64,000 nucleotides of DNA from Jeotgalibacillus sp. ET6 (lineage in GTDB: Bacteria > Bacillota > Bacilli > Bacillales > Jeotgalibacillaceae). The notes under the pieces are model-generated. The model saw only the letters and a list, made by a program, of their open reading frames with translations. It did no database searches and was not told the origin of the DNA. This document shows positions 24,248 to 32,565 of the stretch, in pieces. The stretch covers positions 248,001-312,000 of the forward strand of contig NZ_JARUIU010000003.1 of NCBI RefSeq assembly GCF_029667115.1, in the 5' to 3' direction. A program made the translations under genes and the position numbers. How positions within the stretch are numbered: position 1 is the first letter of the stretch; every line of letters starts with the position of its first letter.

Positions 24248-24883
24248 TTACGCCCACTCTGTGATCTGGTCTACATCAAGTCGCACAGATGAGTAGCCAG
24301 GGTTCGCAGCCTTTCCGATCGAAATCAGCATCACTGGATAGTAGCGCTCTTTATCCATGCCAAACGTGTCTGCAATTTTATCTTTTTCATAGCCGCCGAT
24401 TGGGTTTGTATCGTAGCCGTGGGCACGTGCAACCAGCATCAGTTGCATGGAGACAAGTCCGCTGTCAATTAAATTCATTTCTTTCAGCTGATCGTAGCTC
24501 ATCGTTTTAAAATAGCCGCTGATGGCCGTTGTTTGCTGCTCTTTTACATCCTCAGGCATAACCCCTTTCTCTACTGCTTTTGAATAGATTTCGTCCAGAT
24601 ACGCATCACTTTTCATATCTGCAAAAACAGCAATCACAGCAGAGGATGTTTCAACCTGTGACTGATTAAATTTTGCGATTGGGGCAAGCTTTTCTTTGCC
24701 TTCTGGTGAATCAATAACAAGATAACGCCAAGGCTGAAGATTCACTGATGACGGCGCCAAAGAAGCCTCTGTCAGGATTTCCTTCATTTCTTCCTTGCTG
24801 ATTTTGACCGTTGGATCGTAGCTTCGGACCGAACGGCGTCCTGTAATAATTTCATTAAAGTCGTTTACTTTCGTTGTATTCAT
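24248..24883 (-). CDS. NAD(P)H-dependent nitroreductase family flavoprotein (211 aa)
   Basis: FMN-binding signatures: GRRSVRSYD at residue 15, EASLAPSSVNLQPWRY near 40-55, and GYDTNPIGGYEKDKI near 155-168. The full family length is present. Such enzymes reduce quinones, nitroaromatics or azo compounds by two-electron transfer, avoiding radical formation. The start codon abuts the stop of the MarR gene, so the genes are coupled. Probably derepressed when the MarR protein senses electrophiles. Confidence 0.9.
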   Translation of the reverse strand: MNTTKVNDFNEIITGRRSVRSYDPTVKISKEEMKEILTEASLAPSSVNLQPWRYLVIDSPEGKEKLAPIAKFNQSQVETSSAVIAVFADMKSDAYLDEIYSKAVEKGVMPEDVKEQQTTAISGYFKTMSYDQLKEMNLIDSGLVSMQLMLVARAHGYDTNPIGGYEKDKIADTFGMDKERYYPVMLISIGKAANPGYSSVRLDVDQITEWA

Positions 24884-25336
24884 TTAGTTCATCTCCCGTT
24901 TCTGTATAAATTCTATGTTGTGCTGAAGCTTCTCAAGGAGTTTGTCCAGCTGATGAGATTCTTCCTCTGAAATTCCCTCAAATAATTGATTGATAAAATG
25001 CGTTTTTTCCGCGCAATAATGCTCAATACGCTTGCGCCCTTCATCTGTTAAACGAACAAAGGTAACTCGATTGTCTTCGGCTTTTTTGTGACGGGAAACA
25101 GTTCCCTGCTCCTCCATCTGCTTTACATGACGTGTTACTGCCGCATGGTCAACCTTTACACGCTGCTGCAGATCCTTCTGACTGATCTCATCCACTTCCA
25201 TTAATCGCTGCAAAATCGCAAGCCTCGTCTGACTGATTCCCATACACGTCTCAAACTTTGGCGCCACCCGCTTACTCATATCATGAAGCCGAAGCAGCAC
25301 ACTTTCTTTCCCAGCACGTTCTTCCGCCAATCGCAT
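24884..25336 (-). CDS. MarR family transcriptional regulator (150 aa)
   Basis: Winged helix region at about residues 40-105: LAILQRLMEVDEISQKDL, VDHAAVTRHVKQMEEQG (recognition helix) and the wing KKAEDNRVTFVRLTDEG. One cysteine (ETCMGIS, about residue 31) lies in the N-terminal helix, where redox-sensing MarR proteins carry their sensor, and another is in HYCAEK. A TTG six bases inside has better spacing from GGAGGT than the ATG at 25336. Two identical-type palindromes immediately upstream are probably its operators. Confidence 0.9.
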   Translation of the reverse strand: MRLAEERAGKESVLLRLHDMSKRVAPKFETCMGISQTRLAILQRLMEVDEISQKDLQQRVKVDHAAVTRHVKQMEEQGTVSRHKKAEDNRVTFVRLTDEGRKRIEHYCAEKTHFINQLFEGISEEESHQLDKLLEKLQHNIEFIQKREMN

Positions 25337-25350
25337 CCACCTCCAACTAA

Positions 25351-25377
25351 TTGATCTATCAATTATTGATGTATCAA
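25351..25377. promoter_or_regulatory. Twin MarR operators
   Basis: Two 12-bp palindromes, TTGATCTATCAA (25351-25362) and TTGATGTATCAA (25366-25377), are centred 15 bp apart just upstream of the MarR gene, where binding would repress the operon. Confidence 0.7.
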
Positions 25378-25434
25378 ATATTAAACTGCATTAAGGGATT
25401 AGTCAATTTGTTTGCCTGCATTCCTTGCAACGCA

Positions 25435-25818
25435 CTATATATCTTTATATTCCTTGATCAGCTCCACTTCTTTTCTGGCTGCCGTTTTCCTAAAAGATAA
25501 TTTATCATGTTGAACAAAGCCGAGTTTCTCAGCCTTACGTTTATCCATCGTAAACAATTCAATTTCTTCAGTATCGTCATTAATCACATTTAACACCTCA
25601 AGTTTTTCACCTTTATAATAAGCCATATCGTTTAACTGAAAAACCTTCTCTAGATCTTTTCTCTTAAACTCTTTCACAAACAGATCTTCGTGTACCTTTC
25701 CTGATACATCCACATACTTCGTAAATCCAGCCTCTTCTTTGGTGCTCTTTAATATTAGCTGCTGGTCTATTTGTGCCAATGGATATTGCTTTCCTTTGTA
25801 TATTCCGTATGTTTCCAT
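25435..25818 (-). CDS. Unknown soluble protein (127 aa)
   Basis: Begins METYGIYKGKQYPLAQ and appears beta-rich, with repeated KGE/KGK turns and a helical end (EVELIKEYKDI). The ATG at 25818 after AGAGGGA is preferred; a longer frame overlaps the upstream gene. It follows the small helical protein gene at 25859-26137 by 40 bp, a pairing similar to that in the LXG-TNT locus. No domain recognised, and no toxin gene is adjacent. Confidence 0.6.
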   Translation of the reverse strand: METYGIYKGKQYPLAQIDQQLILKSTKEEAGFTKYVDVSGKVHEDLFVKEFKRKDLEKVFQLNDMAYYKGEKLEVLNVINDDTEEIELFTMDKRKAEKLGFVQHDKLSFRKTAARKEVELIKEYKDI

Positions 25819-25858
25819 GGAATCCCTCTGTCCGTATCTATTTCTACGTATATCCGGC

Positions 25859-26137
25859 TTATTCAGTGAGCCTGTCATAAAGCGTCTCCGCTTGATCCAT
25901 TTCGTCAATTAAGGGGTTGTGGTATTCTCTTAACTCATCGACTACGGGTCTTAGCCATTGACTAATGTTAATTTCGTTTACTGAACCGTTTGATTTGAGG
26001 ATATGTACTGCATCTGAATATCTCTTCCACACGGAACTGAATGTCCCCCCATACTGGACTTCTTTCCAATAATTCTTTTTTAACTCAACTAAGACCTTTT
26101 CACAATGCGCTTGTAATTTTTCCTTCCGTGCATCCAT
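25859..26137 (-). CDS. Small helical protein, dispersed family member C (92 aa)
   Basis: Helical, soluble. The C-terminus VVDELREYHNPLIDEMDQAE matches the conserved block of the proteins at 1986-2285 and 8502-8831. A second block, WKRYSDAVHIL near residue 36, aligns with MKRYQTALVLV of member B. The ATG follows GAGAAGGGCTTGAGGAC. It is followed by the unknown 127-residue protein. Function unknown. Confidence 0.65.
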   Translation of the reverse strand: MDARKEKLQAHCEKVLVELKKNYWKEVQYGGTFSSVWKRYSDAVHILKSNGSVNEINISQWLRPVVDELREYHNPLIDEMDQAETLYDRLTE

Positions 26138-26172
26138 GTCCTCAAGCCCTTCTCGTTTATTTTATTTCATTT

Positions 26173-26553
26173 CTATTCACTGAACGGCAGACGCGGACTT
26201 TCATCTTTATAGATGGAGTAGGTTGTCCCGTATTCTTCCATTGCGGAGCATTCTTCATCACTGCAGCTGAAAAGATAGGTTTGTTTATCTGTGCGTACGC
26301 TCACATTAAAATAATAGGGAAATACCCCGCCCTTTACCTTGTTTATATCCGTGTTGATCGCAATAACATCCTCACTATCTGCCAAACGCTTATAATCTTC
26401 ACTCTCCACCGTTTTTTGAACCATTTCACTCAAGACAATTTTTTCTTCGTCTGTAGCTTCAAACCATTGTTCAAATATGAGCCATCTTCCAAAAATGAAA
26501 AGGTTGACTCCTAAACTTATGGTGAGCAGCACCAACACAAACTTACTCTTCAA
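26173..26553 (-). CDS. Membrane-anchored protein of unknown function (126 aa)
   Basis: One N-terminal helix (residues 4-27) that could be a signal anchor, then an extracytoplasmic domain with a C-x4-C pair (FSCSDEECS) that may form a disulfide. The start is uncertain: the TTG at 26553 overlaps a GGAGG and would be unusually close to it. It lies next to another single-helix protein at 26581-27024 and may form a pair with it. No family recognised. Confidence 0.6.
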   Translation of the reverse strand: MKSKFVLVLLTISLGVNLFIFGRWLIFEQWFEATDEEKIVLSEMVQKTVESEDYKRLADSEDVIAINTDINKVKGGVFPYYFNVSVRTDKQTYLFSCSDEECSAMEEYGTTYSIYKDESPRLPFSE

Positions 26554-26580
26554 CCTCCCCGCCCCATTTTGTTCTTTTCT

Positions 26581-27024
26581 TTAAGCGCCTTCAATCGCCA
26601 TCTTTTTTATGAATTCTGCATCCATTTGATTCAATCCTTTGTACCTCGGCTCGTCTGTCTCATCAGATGGACGAATGGCATAGACGCCTCCCTCTTCTGA
26701 AAACCAAACATAAAAGGTGAATACTCTAACCTTACGAGACGGGTCGTTCCAGCTGACAACATAATCCGGCTGAGCATCACCAATTTCCGGGTGCGCGTCC
26801 ACAGGCTCACCTTGCATAAATATCGAGGTAAGATTGGTTACTTCGTTTAAATGATCACCATTTGTAAACCTTGAGGCAATGGTTGTTTCTGTAGTATCAG
26901 CATTCACTTCCGCAAACGACCACTCCGCCGTCACCTCATCCTCTACTAAATAAACACCCGCTGCCAACCCTAAACCAAAAACGACTAAACCTGCAAAAAC
27001 GATCATAACGATTTTTTTCGTCAT
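26581..27024 (-). CDS. Membrane-anchored protein of unknown function (147 aa)
   Basis: N-terminal signal anchor (residues 4-27, VMIVFAGLVVFGLGLAAGVYL) and an exported, acidic domain of about 115 residues with a PDYVVSWNDPSRKVRVFTF core resembling YhfM-like or PepSY-like secreted folds only loosely. The ATG follows AGGAGGATTGG. Upstream of the previous gene by 27 bp, so probably co-transcribed. Function unknown. Confidence 0.65.
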   Translation of the reverse strand: MTKKIVMIVFAGLVVFGLGLAAGVYLVEDEVTAEWSFAEVNADTTETTIASRFTNGDHLNEVTNLTSIFMQGEPVDAHPEIGDAQPDYVVSWNDPSRKVRVFTFYVWFSEEGGVYAIRPSDETDEPRYKGLNQMDAEFIKKMAIEGA

Positions 27025-27151
27025 CCAATCCTCCTCATGGATCTATTCTTACTGTTTATCATATATGTTTTACATTTATTACTAAAGAAAGGTCTACATA
27101 AACGCTCCTGAATTTCAGTTAGGATTCACTCCGGAATAAATATTCGATCTT

Positions 27152-28879
27152 TTAAGCCTCAAGTGCTTCACGCGGCTCCTCACCAACGGGCAAAATGATC
27201 CGGACGGTTGTTCCTTTTCCTGGCTCGCTTTTGACATTAATAGTTCCGTTATGAAGATTGACGAGCTGTTTAGTAATTGCCATACCCAACCCGCTGCCGT
27301 TTCCTGAGTCACTTGTGTTCGTCCCGCGGTAGTATCGCTCAAAAAGCTGATCCAGCGTGCGGTGGTCCATCCCAACCCCATCATCTTCAAATACAATCAC
27401 AGCCAGATGCTTATCTATAAGGGACACACTGATCTTGATCGTAGTGCCCTTTGGATTATATGAAATGGCATTTGAGATAATATTATCCATGATTCTTCTA
27501 AACCACTTTGGATCTAGGAAGACATTCGCCTCATCATTTTGAGGCTCAAAGGTAAAGTGGATGTCATAATGATTAGGATCATTTATGTAATGAATAATGG
27601 TTCTGCGTACAAACTCATTTAAATCAGTTTTTTCTTTCGCAATACTCAATGCCTGATTTTTAATGCGGTAAGACAAGGTTAAATCCTCCAGGAGGTTCAT
27701 CATATAAGCTGATTTCTCGGTCATGGTTCCAGCGAATTCTCTAACCTCACTTTCGTTCCAGCTATACTGATCTGACTGAAGCATCTGTGCGTACCCAGTG
27801 ATCGAAGACAGAGGCGTCTTTAAATCATGTGAAAGGCCGCTGATCCATTCCTCACGGGTCTGAGTCATTCTTTTTCGCTGCTGTTCATTTTCTTTTAAAG
27901 TACTCGTCAGATAGGAAAGGGTTGTAATTAGTTCCTTATATAACCTGTACTTCCTTTTCAGTTTGCCCTTTTTATTTTCCAGCAAAGAACGCTGGTGCCT
28001 ATCCATTGGCTGGGCAAAAATCCCACTTCCGAGATTTTGAATCCATTTCATGATCGTGAGCAGAGGTACGGCAAATTTGCTGGCATACCAAAAAGCTCCA
28101 ATCATGACGATCATCATCACCAAAAAAGAAAATATGAGAAAACCGATCCCCATACGTTTAATGAACTTCTCTTCACTTTCACCCTCTTTTGAAGGCGGCA
28201 GACCAACGATGAGTGTTTGTCCGGCTTCTTCGTTATAGGATATAGCTGTCTCAGGATCATTTTTTGCAAGGGAGAGAAGCTCAGTAAGAGAATAGGAAAC
28301 GTTTCGTTCCTTTTCCCCAGCAAAATCAACCTCGTTTCCCCCTTCATCCAAAACCTGAATCCATCCTCCAAGCAATTGCAGTTGTTCCTCACTTTCTTTT
28401 GATAGAGTTAGTTCACCTTGATCCCATTCTTTACTAATTAAATCAAGCAAATTAGATGCCGTTTGACGTTTTCCAAAAAGCACTGTATACGTTGTATCAT
28501 CTTCGTTTATTTCCCAGAATGCATTTGCTTCATTCTGCGCCATCATGGATGCAAGTTCACTTTTTGAAAATGTGCTTTTGTTTTCTGATAATTGATAGGA
28601 GCCTTTCACTTCACCCTCTAAGCTGACTGCCATAAGCCATCCATCCTGAAGGTCTGCAAGCCCTTTTATTTTCTCCTCAAAAATTACGTTGTCATCTATA
28701 GACTTTACATTACTTGCAATATAATCTTGATCCGCTTCATTTAAGTTTTCAATAATTTCTTCTTCCATTACGTTGTAACCAATTAAACCAAAGAAGGCGA
28801 TAGTTAAAATAACGAGTACTGTACAGACAAAAATCAGCTGTAAAAAAAACTGTAAAAGAAAATGTTTATGAAGACTCAT
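27152..28879 (-). CDS. Two-component sensor histidine kinase (575 aa)
   Basis: Two membrane helices (about 8-38 and 245-270) enclose a 200-residue extracellular sensor domain. The cytoplasmic part has HAMP-like helices, the dimerisation box SGLSHDLKTPLSS with the phosphorylated His near residue 352, the N box MDNIISNAISYNP, the G1 box FEDDGVGM and the G2 box GNGSGLGM. The ATG at 28879 overlaps the end of the response regulator gene (14 bp), so the two are coupled. It is adjacent and divergent to an ABC-2 transporter, which it probably controls. Signal unknown. Confidence 0.93.
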   Translation of the reverse strand: MSLHKHFLLQFFLQLIFVCTVLVILTIAFFGLIGYNVMEEEIIENLNEADQDYIASNVKSIDDNVIFEEKIKGLADLQDGWLMAVSLEGEVKGSYQLSENKSTFSKSELASMMAQNEANAFWEINEDDTTYTVLFGKRQTASNLLDLISKEWDQGELTLSKESEEQLQLLGGWIQVLDEGGNEVDFAGEKERNVSYSLTELLSLAKNDPETAISYNEEAGQTLIVGLPPSKEGESEEKFIKRMGIGFLIFSFLVMMIVMIGAFWYASKFAVPLLTIMKWIQNLGSGIFAQPMDRHQRSLLENKKGKLKRKYRLYKELITTLSYLTSTLKENEQQRKRMTQTREEWISGLSHDLKTPLSSITGYAQMLQSDQYSWNESEVREFAGTMTEKSAYMMNLLEDLTLSYRIKNQALSIAKEKTDLNEFVRRTIIHYINDPNHYDIHFTFEPQNDEANVFLDPKWFRRIMDNIISNAISYNPKGTTIKISVSLIDKHLAVIVFEDDGVGMDHRTLDQLFERYYRGTNTSDSGNGSGLGMAITKQLVNLHNGTINVKSEPGKGTTVRIILPVGEEPREALEA

Positions 28880-29585
28880 GATGTTCTGCTTTCGGCACAA
28901 ACTTATAGCCCAGTCCCCTGACCGTTACAATCGTGTTTGGGTGTCCCGGGTCATCTTCAATTTTTTCTCTCAGTTTTCGAACATGGACCATTACCGTATT
29001 GTCCTCTCCTAAAAATTCTTCTCCCCATACTCGTTCGTATAATTGTCCTTTACTGAAAAGCTGGTTGGGATTTTGGCAAAAGAAGACCAACAGTTGATAC
29101 ACCTGAGCAGGGAGAGATAACAGACGACCTTTTTTTCGAACCTCGCCTGAAGAGGTGTCCAGATGAAGGCTCCCAAAATGAAATTCCTTCCTTGAAGGTT
29201 GTGCAGTCGTATTGCTTGTGTGACGGCGAAGGTGCGCCTTTACTCTTGCTACGACTTCTAAGGGATTAAACGGCTTTGTAATATAATCATCTGCTCCAAG
29301 TGCAAAGCCCGAAAGCTTATCCAGATCAGTAGAGCGTGCGGTTAAAAAGAAAATGGGTGCATTCGTTGTTTCTCTTATTAATGGGCAAATTTCAAAGCCG
29401 CTGCGGCCGGGTAGCATAACATCCAAAAAAATCAGATCGTACGTATGTACTTTGCAGGATGCAAGCGCTTCTTCCGCTGTGGATGCCGTATCAATTTGTG
29501 TAAATCCTTCCTTTCTTAAAATAGTACTCAGCATATGTAAAATCGCTTGTTCATCGTCTACTAACAGTAAATGAGAGTGCTGCAT
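28866..29585 (-). CDS. OmpR/PhoB family response regulator (239 aa)
   Basis: Receiver domain 1-120 with acidic pocket DDE (about 10-12), phospho-acceptor Asp in FLDVMLPG (about 55), Thr in FLTARS and Lys in YITKPF. The C-terminal winged helix at 140-232 has the VMVHVRKLREKI recognition helix and VRGLGYKF wing. It is expected to bind direct repeats; TTAAGG repeats lie upstream in the divergent region with the ABC-2 genes. Confidence 0.94.
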   Translation of the reverse strand: MQHSHLLLVDDEQAILHMLSTILRKEGFTQIDTASTAEEALASCKVHTYDLIFLDVMLPGRSGFEICPLIRETTNAPIFFLTARSTDLDKLSGFALGADDYITKPFNPLEVVARVKAHLRRHTSNTTAQPSRKEFHFGSLHLDTSSGEVRKKGRLLSLPAQVYQLLVFFCQNPNQLFSKGQLYERVWGEEFLGEDNTVMVHVRKLREKIEDDPGHPNTIVTVRGLGYKFVPKAEHHESS

Positions 29586-29642
29586 GATTACGCCCCTATC
29601 TAAGGATTCTATTAATCTATTTTATCATCCATCTTTCTCAAT

Positions 29643-29682
29643 TTAAGGAATTAAGGAAAAATTAAGGAAGCGCTTTGTTTCC
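29643..29682. promoter_or_regulatory. Repeated TTAAGG motif between two-component and ABC genes
   Basis: TTAAGG occurs at 29643, 29651 and 29662, with a partly inverted CCTTTAA at 29681. Clustered in a 100-bp divergent region, they are candidates for the response-regulator binding site. Confidence 0.4.
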
Positions 29683-29789
29683 TTTAAGAATTGAATGCTA
29701 TTCTTAGGAAAAGAGAAAAGAAGAAGGGACCTCATACTCAGTCATTCTTCTCCTTTTCTGTTTACTTTGATGAAGGGACGAAACCATGT

Positions 29790-30479
29790 ATGTATGTAAT
29801 CGCAAAGAGAGAGTTTTTCAGTTTATTTAAATCAATCAAGTCTATCATCGTCATCGCTATTCTATTCCTTACCTCTTTTTACTCAGCTAAATATTCCGGA
29901 AACCTGTTGAGTGAAGTAGAGCTTTCAAGTTTTGAACAGGAAAATATTTATTCTGCAGGCTTAATGCTTCTCATTTTATTATTCGGTATGTTGTTTGTGA
30001 CGGGTCTCTCCCACGATACCATTAACCGCGAAACACATGAGAGGACCATCCGTTTTTTAGTCACCAGAACCTCTAAATCTTCTATTGTAGCAGGTAAGTT
30101 TTTCGGAATTTTATTGTTCTGGATAGTTTGCTTAATCGCATCATTTCTATTAATCAGTGTTTTTTCCCAGCGGATCAGCCCTCTTATTTTAGGTCAGACG
30201 ATGAGCCTGATTACGTATCAAATAGCTCTGACTGTTCTTCTTTCAACCATCGTCAGCCGTCCCGCCTTTACCATGTTTTTAGGGGTGATTGTCGGCATCG
30301 CTTTTCCGATTATCAGTTTTTGGCTGGTCTTTGGTTCCAATAGCTGGTTTGGCTGGATCAAGTTCATCACGCCTTTTTACTACTTATCAAAGGATGACCT
30401 GACGTACTTATTTATTTTACCGTTAGCCGCTGCCTTAATCGGTATTGCGACTCAGCTTTTTAAAAGGAGAGAATGCTAA
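29790..30479 (+). CDS. ABC-2 type transporter permease (229 aa)
   Basis: Six predicted membrane helices, with the large loop and LVTRTSKSSIVAGK motif typical of ABC-2 permeases (YxlG-like). The start ATG at 29790 begins MYVIAKREFFSLFKS, the normal N-terminus; a longer frame back to 29691 has a charged, unlikely leader. The ATPase gene begins on the next base, so they form one unit. Located divergently from a two-component system. Substrate unknown; export of an antimicrobial or membrane-active compound is one possibility. Confidence 0.88.
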   Translation: MYVIAKREFFSLFKSIKSIIVIAILFLTSFYSAKYSGNLLSEVELSSFEQENIYSAGLMLLILLFGMLFVTGLSHDTINRETHERTIRFLVTRTSKSSIVAGKFFGILLFWIVCLIASFLLISVFSQRISPLILGQTMSLITYQIALTVLLSTIVSRPAFTMFLGVIVGIAFPIISFWLVFGSNSWFGWIKFITPFYYLSKDDLTYLFILPLAAALIGIATQLFKRREC

Positions 30480-31385
30480 ATGATTGCAATTGAAACGAAT
30501 GATCTTAAAAAGGCATATGGGAAGACGGCTGTTTTGAAAGGAATCAGCCTGCAAATCAAGAAAGGAGAGATTTTCGGGTTTTTGGGACGAAACGGAGCAG
30601 GAAAGTCGACGTTTATAAATATAATGACGGGAATTGCCAATCAAAGTTCCGGGTCCTTTTCGATTCTTGGAGCAGGGGGACATCGGAATGAAACAAAAAA
30701 GAAAATCGGCGTTATGCCTGACTACTCTACTTTTTACGAAAATTTGTCAGCTGTTGACCATCTTCGGTTTTTTTCGGATCTGTCCGGAAATCCTGCGTCC
30801 AAAGAACAATGCATAGAGGTTTTAAAGTCTGTGGGGCTGCATGAACATGTACGCAAAAAAACAAAGAAATATTCTTTTGGCATGAAAAAGAAGCTTGGGA
30901 TTGCACAAGCCATAATCCATGATCCTGAACTGCTTTTTTTAGATGAGCCAACATCCGGACTTGACGCAGAATCTGTTATTCACATTCAAAAATTAATCTT
31001 TTCTCTTCAGAAACAAGGCAAAACGATCTTTATGACTTCTCATAACCTGGATGAAGTAGAAAAGATTTGTACGCGGGTTGCCATCATGAGAGAAGGGTTG
31101 ATTATCAAATGCGGGACTATGGATGAATTAAAATCCTTTTACAGGTCTACCATGATCGTGAAAATGAAACACTCTCCCATCTCGCCTTCAGGAAGGGAAA
31201 CTTTGAAAAAATGGCTAAAAGGTGCGGGCACAGACCTGATAATGAAAGATCAAAGTCTTTCTATAACTGTTAGCAGCGAAAAAAAGATCGCAGAAATTAT
31301 ACGTGCATTAAATCAGAGTAAAGTGGACGTATACGGCGTCCATGTAGAAGAGCCGTCTCTTCAGGATATTTTTATGGAGGCTTAA
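30480..31385 (+). CDS. ABC transporter ATP-binding protein (301 aa)
   Basis: Walker A GRNGAGKST (about 40), Q-loop region VMPDYSTFYENL, the signature YSFGMKKKLGIAQ (about 135), Walker B LLFLDEPTSGLD (about 155) and the switch His in TSHNLDEVE (about 190) are all intact. A C-terminal domain of about 80 residues follows, as in DrrA/YxlF-type ATPases. Partner of the permease encoded immediately before it. A terminator follows. Confidence 0.93.
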   Translation: MIAIETNDLKKAYGKTAVLKGISLQIKKGEIFGFLGRNGAGKSTFINIMTGIANQSSGSFSILGAGGHRNETKKKIGVMPDYSTFYENLSAVDHLRFFSDLSGNPASKEQCIEVLKSVGLHEHVRKKTKKYSFGMKKKLGIAQAIIHDPELLFLDEPTSGLDAESVIHIQKLIFSLQKQGKTIFMTSHNLDEVEKICTRVAIMREGLIIKCGTMDELKSFYRSTMIVKMKHSPISPSGRETLKKWLKGAGTDLIMKDQSLSITVSSEKKIAEIIRALNQSKVDVYGVHVEEPSLQDIFMEA

Positions 31386-31411
31386 GCTGTTTAAACAGAA
31401 ATAGATAAGCA

Positions 31412-31445
31412 AAAAGCCTGAAACATTAAAGTTTCGGGCTTTATC
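31412..31445 (+). terminator. Terminator after the ABC transporter genes
   Basis: AAAGCCTGAAAC pairs with GTTTCGGGCTTT (one wobble), on the plus side followed by a short T-run. Confidence 0.75.
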
Positions 31446-31475
31446 ATTACTACTTTTTACCTGTGTTAACGCATT

Positions 31476-31640
31476 TTAAATCCTTCTCTTCCAATCTTCA
31501 TAAAAATTCTCAAGCGTAGCATGAATGGCATTCAACGATAACAAAACCAAAAACAGCATCATCACTGTTGCGATTTCTTCTGTGAAAATGGCGATGATAG
31601 CAATAACGATAATCCAAAAATAAAACCAAAATTTGCTCAC
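31476..31640 (-). CDS. Small membrane protein coupled to hydrolase gene (54 aa)
   Basis: GTG start at 31640 overlaps the TGA of the hydrolase gene (GTGA, 31637-31640), preceded by AGAAGGATCACAAA. The peptide has two hydrophobic segments (WIIVIAIIAIF and VMMLFLVLLSL) and a basic end ENFYEDWKRRI. Tight coupling and membrane composition support a real gene. Function unknown. Confidence 0.6.
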   Translation of the reverse strand: MSKFWFYFWIIVIAIIAIFTEEIATVMMLFLVLLSLNAIHATLENFYEDWKRRI

Positions 31641-32509
31641 TTTGTGATCCTTCTCTCTATTCTTTTGTCTGCACCTGCATACTTTTTTACCACTTCCTTA
31701 AAGGCATCTTTCTCTTCAAGAAATGGGTAATGTCCACTCCGCTCAAATATATGTATATCAGCAAATGGAATTAACTCGCTCATTTCGATTGAAAACTCTA
31801 CGGGGCACTGTAGATCCTGTCTGCCGCATAGAATAGTCGTCTTTGCAGAAACCCTGTGTAATTGCCGGGTCACATCAAAAATTAACTGCTCTCTACTAAA
31901 AAAGTTTAATCTTCTTCCTGATATTTTTTTTGTGATATTTTGGGCAAAATACGAATCGTAATTTTGAGGAAGCACTAAACTTAATTGTGTTCGTTCCTTT
32001 GTTAATGCTTTTCTTTCCGCATCTTCCAAGTTTTTATCTTTTAACTGCTCGATTAACTCCTGCATTCGTTTAAAATCCTGATGTTTTTCATTATAAATAC
32101 ACTGACTCGATGATGTATATTTTCTCGCAGCAGCACCTGTAAGAACCAGGCGTGTTAATGAAGGGGAAAAATGAATTCCATATAAAACACCGATCATTCC
32201 TCCCGTTGAATGCCCGGCAAACGTCCATGAAGGAAAGCCATACACTTTCCTAATTTCTTCAAGATCCAACACAGCATCCACTATACTTAGCTCATGTGGA
32301 TTCTTTGCCTTGTCAGAGTTACCTGCTTCTTTCAAGTTTACTAGAAACACTTTGTTTTGATCTGAAAAGGTGTCCGCAAAATAATCCCCTGACTCGTTAA
32401 ACTCAGAATAATGGTGTGTTACACAAACAGGATCGCCTCTTCCTTTAACGAATACCTCAAATTTGCCACGCGTGGTGCTGATCATCTCTTGTTTCCAACC
32501 TGACAACAC
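31637..32509 (-). CDS. Alpha/beta hydrolase, serine nucleophile (290 aa)
   Basis: The elbow FAGHSTGGM (Ser about 99) and the C-terminal SGHYPFLEE (His about 265) with CGRQDLQCP (acid near 238) give a complete triad. The family includes prolyl aminopeptidases and esterases. The N-terminal THHYSEFNESG replaces the usual HGxP oxyanion loop, so the substrate site is unusual. ATG at 32509 follows AAGGAGGACAATG. Coupled to a small membrane protein gene downstream. Confidence 0.82.
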   Translation of the reverse strand: MLSGWKQEMISTTRGKFEVFVKGRGDPVCVTHHYSEFNESGDYFADTFSDQNKVFLVNLKEAGNSDKAKNPHELSIVDAVLDLEEIRKVYGFPSWTFAGHSTGGMIGVLYGIHFSPSLTRLVLTGAAARKYTSSSQCIYNEKHQDFKRMQELIEQLKDKNLEDAERKALTKERTQLSLVLPQNYDSYFAQNITKKISGRRLNFFSREQLIFDVTRQLHRVSAKTTILCGRQDLQCPVEFSIEMSELIPFADIHIFERSGHYPFLEEKDAFKEVVKKYAGADKRIERRITK

Positions 32510-32565
32510 ATTGTCCTCCTTAAGTCTCTTGCTAAGTATTTACTTTCACACTGCAGCTCTTTTAT

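Noticed and set aside
27115-27396. Minus-strand 93-codon ORF within the histidine kinase
   Set aside because: Alternate frame of the kinase ATPase domain, no RBS.
29665-29680. cre-like sequence GGAAGCGCTTTG between the two-component and ABC genes
   Set aside because: Core resembles cre, but four outer positions mismatch, and the TTAAGG repeats explain the region better.
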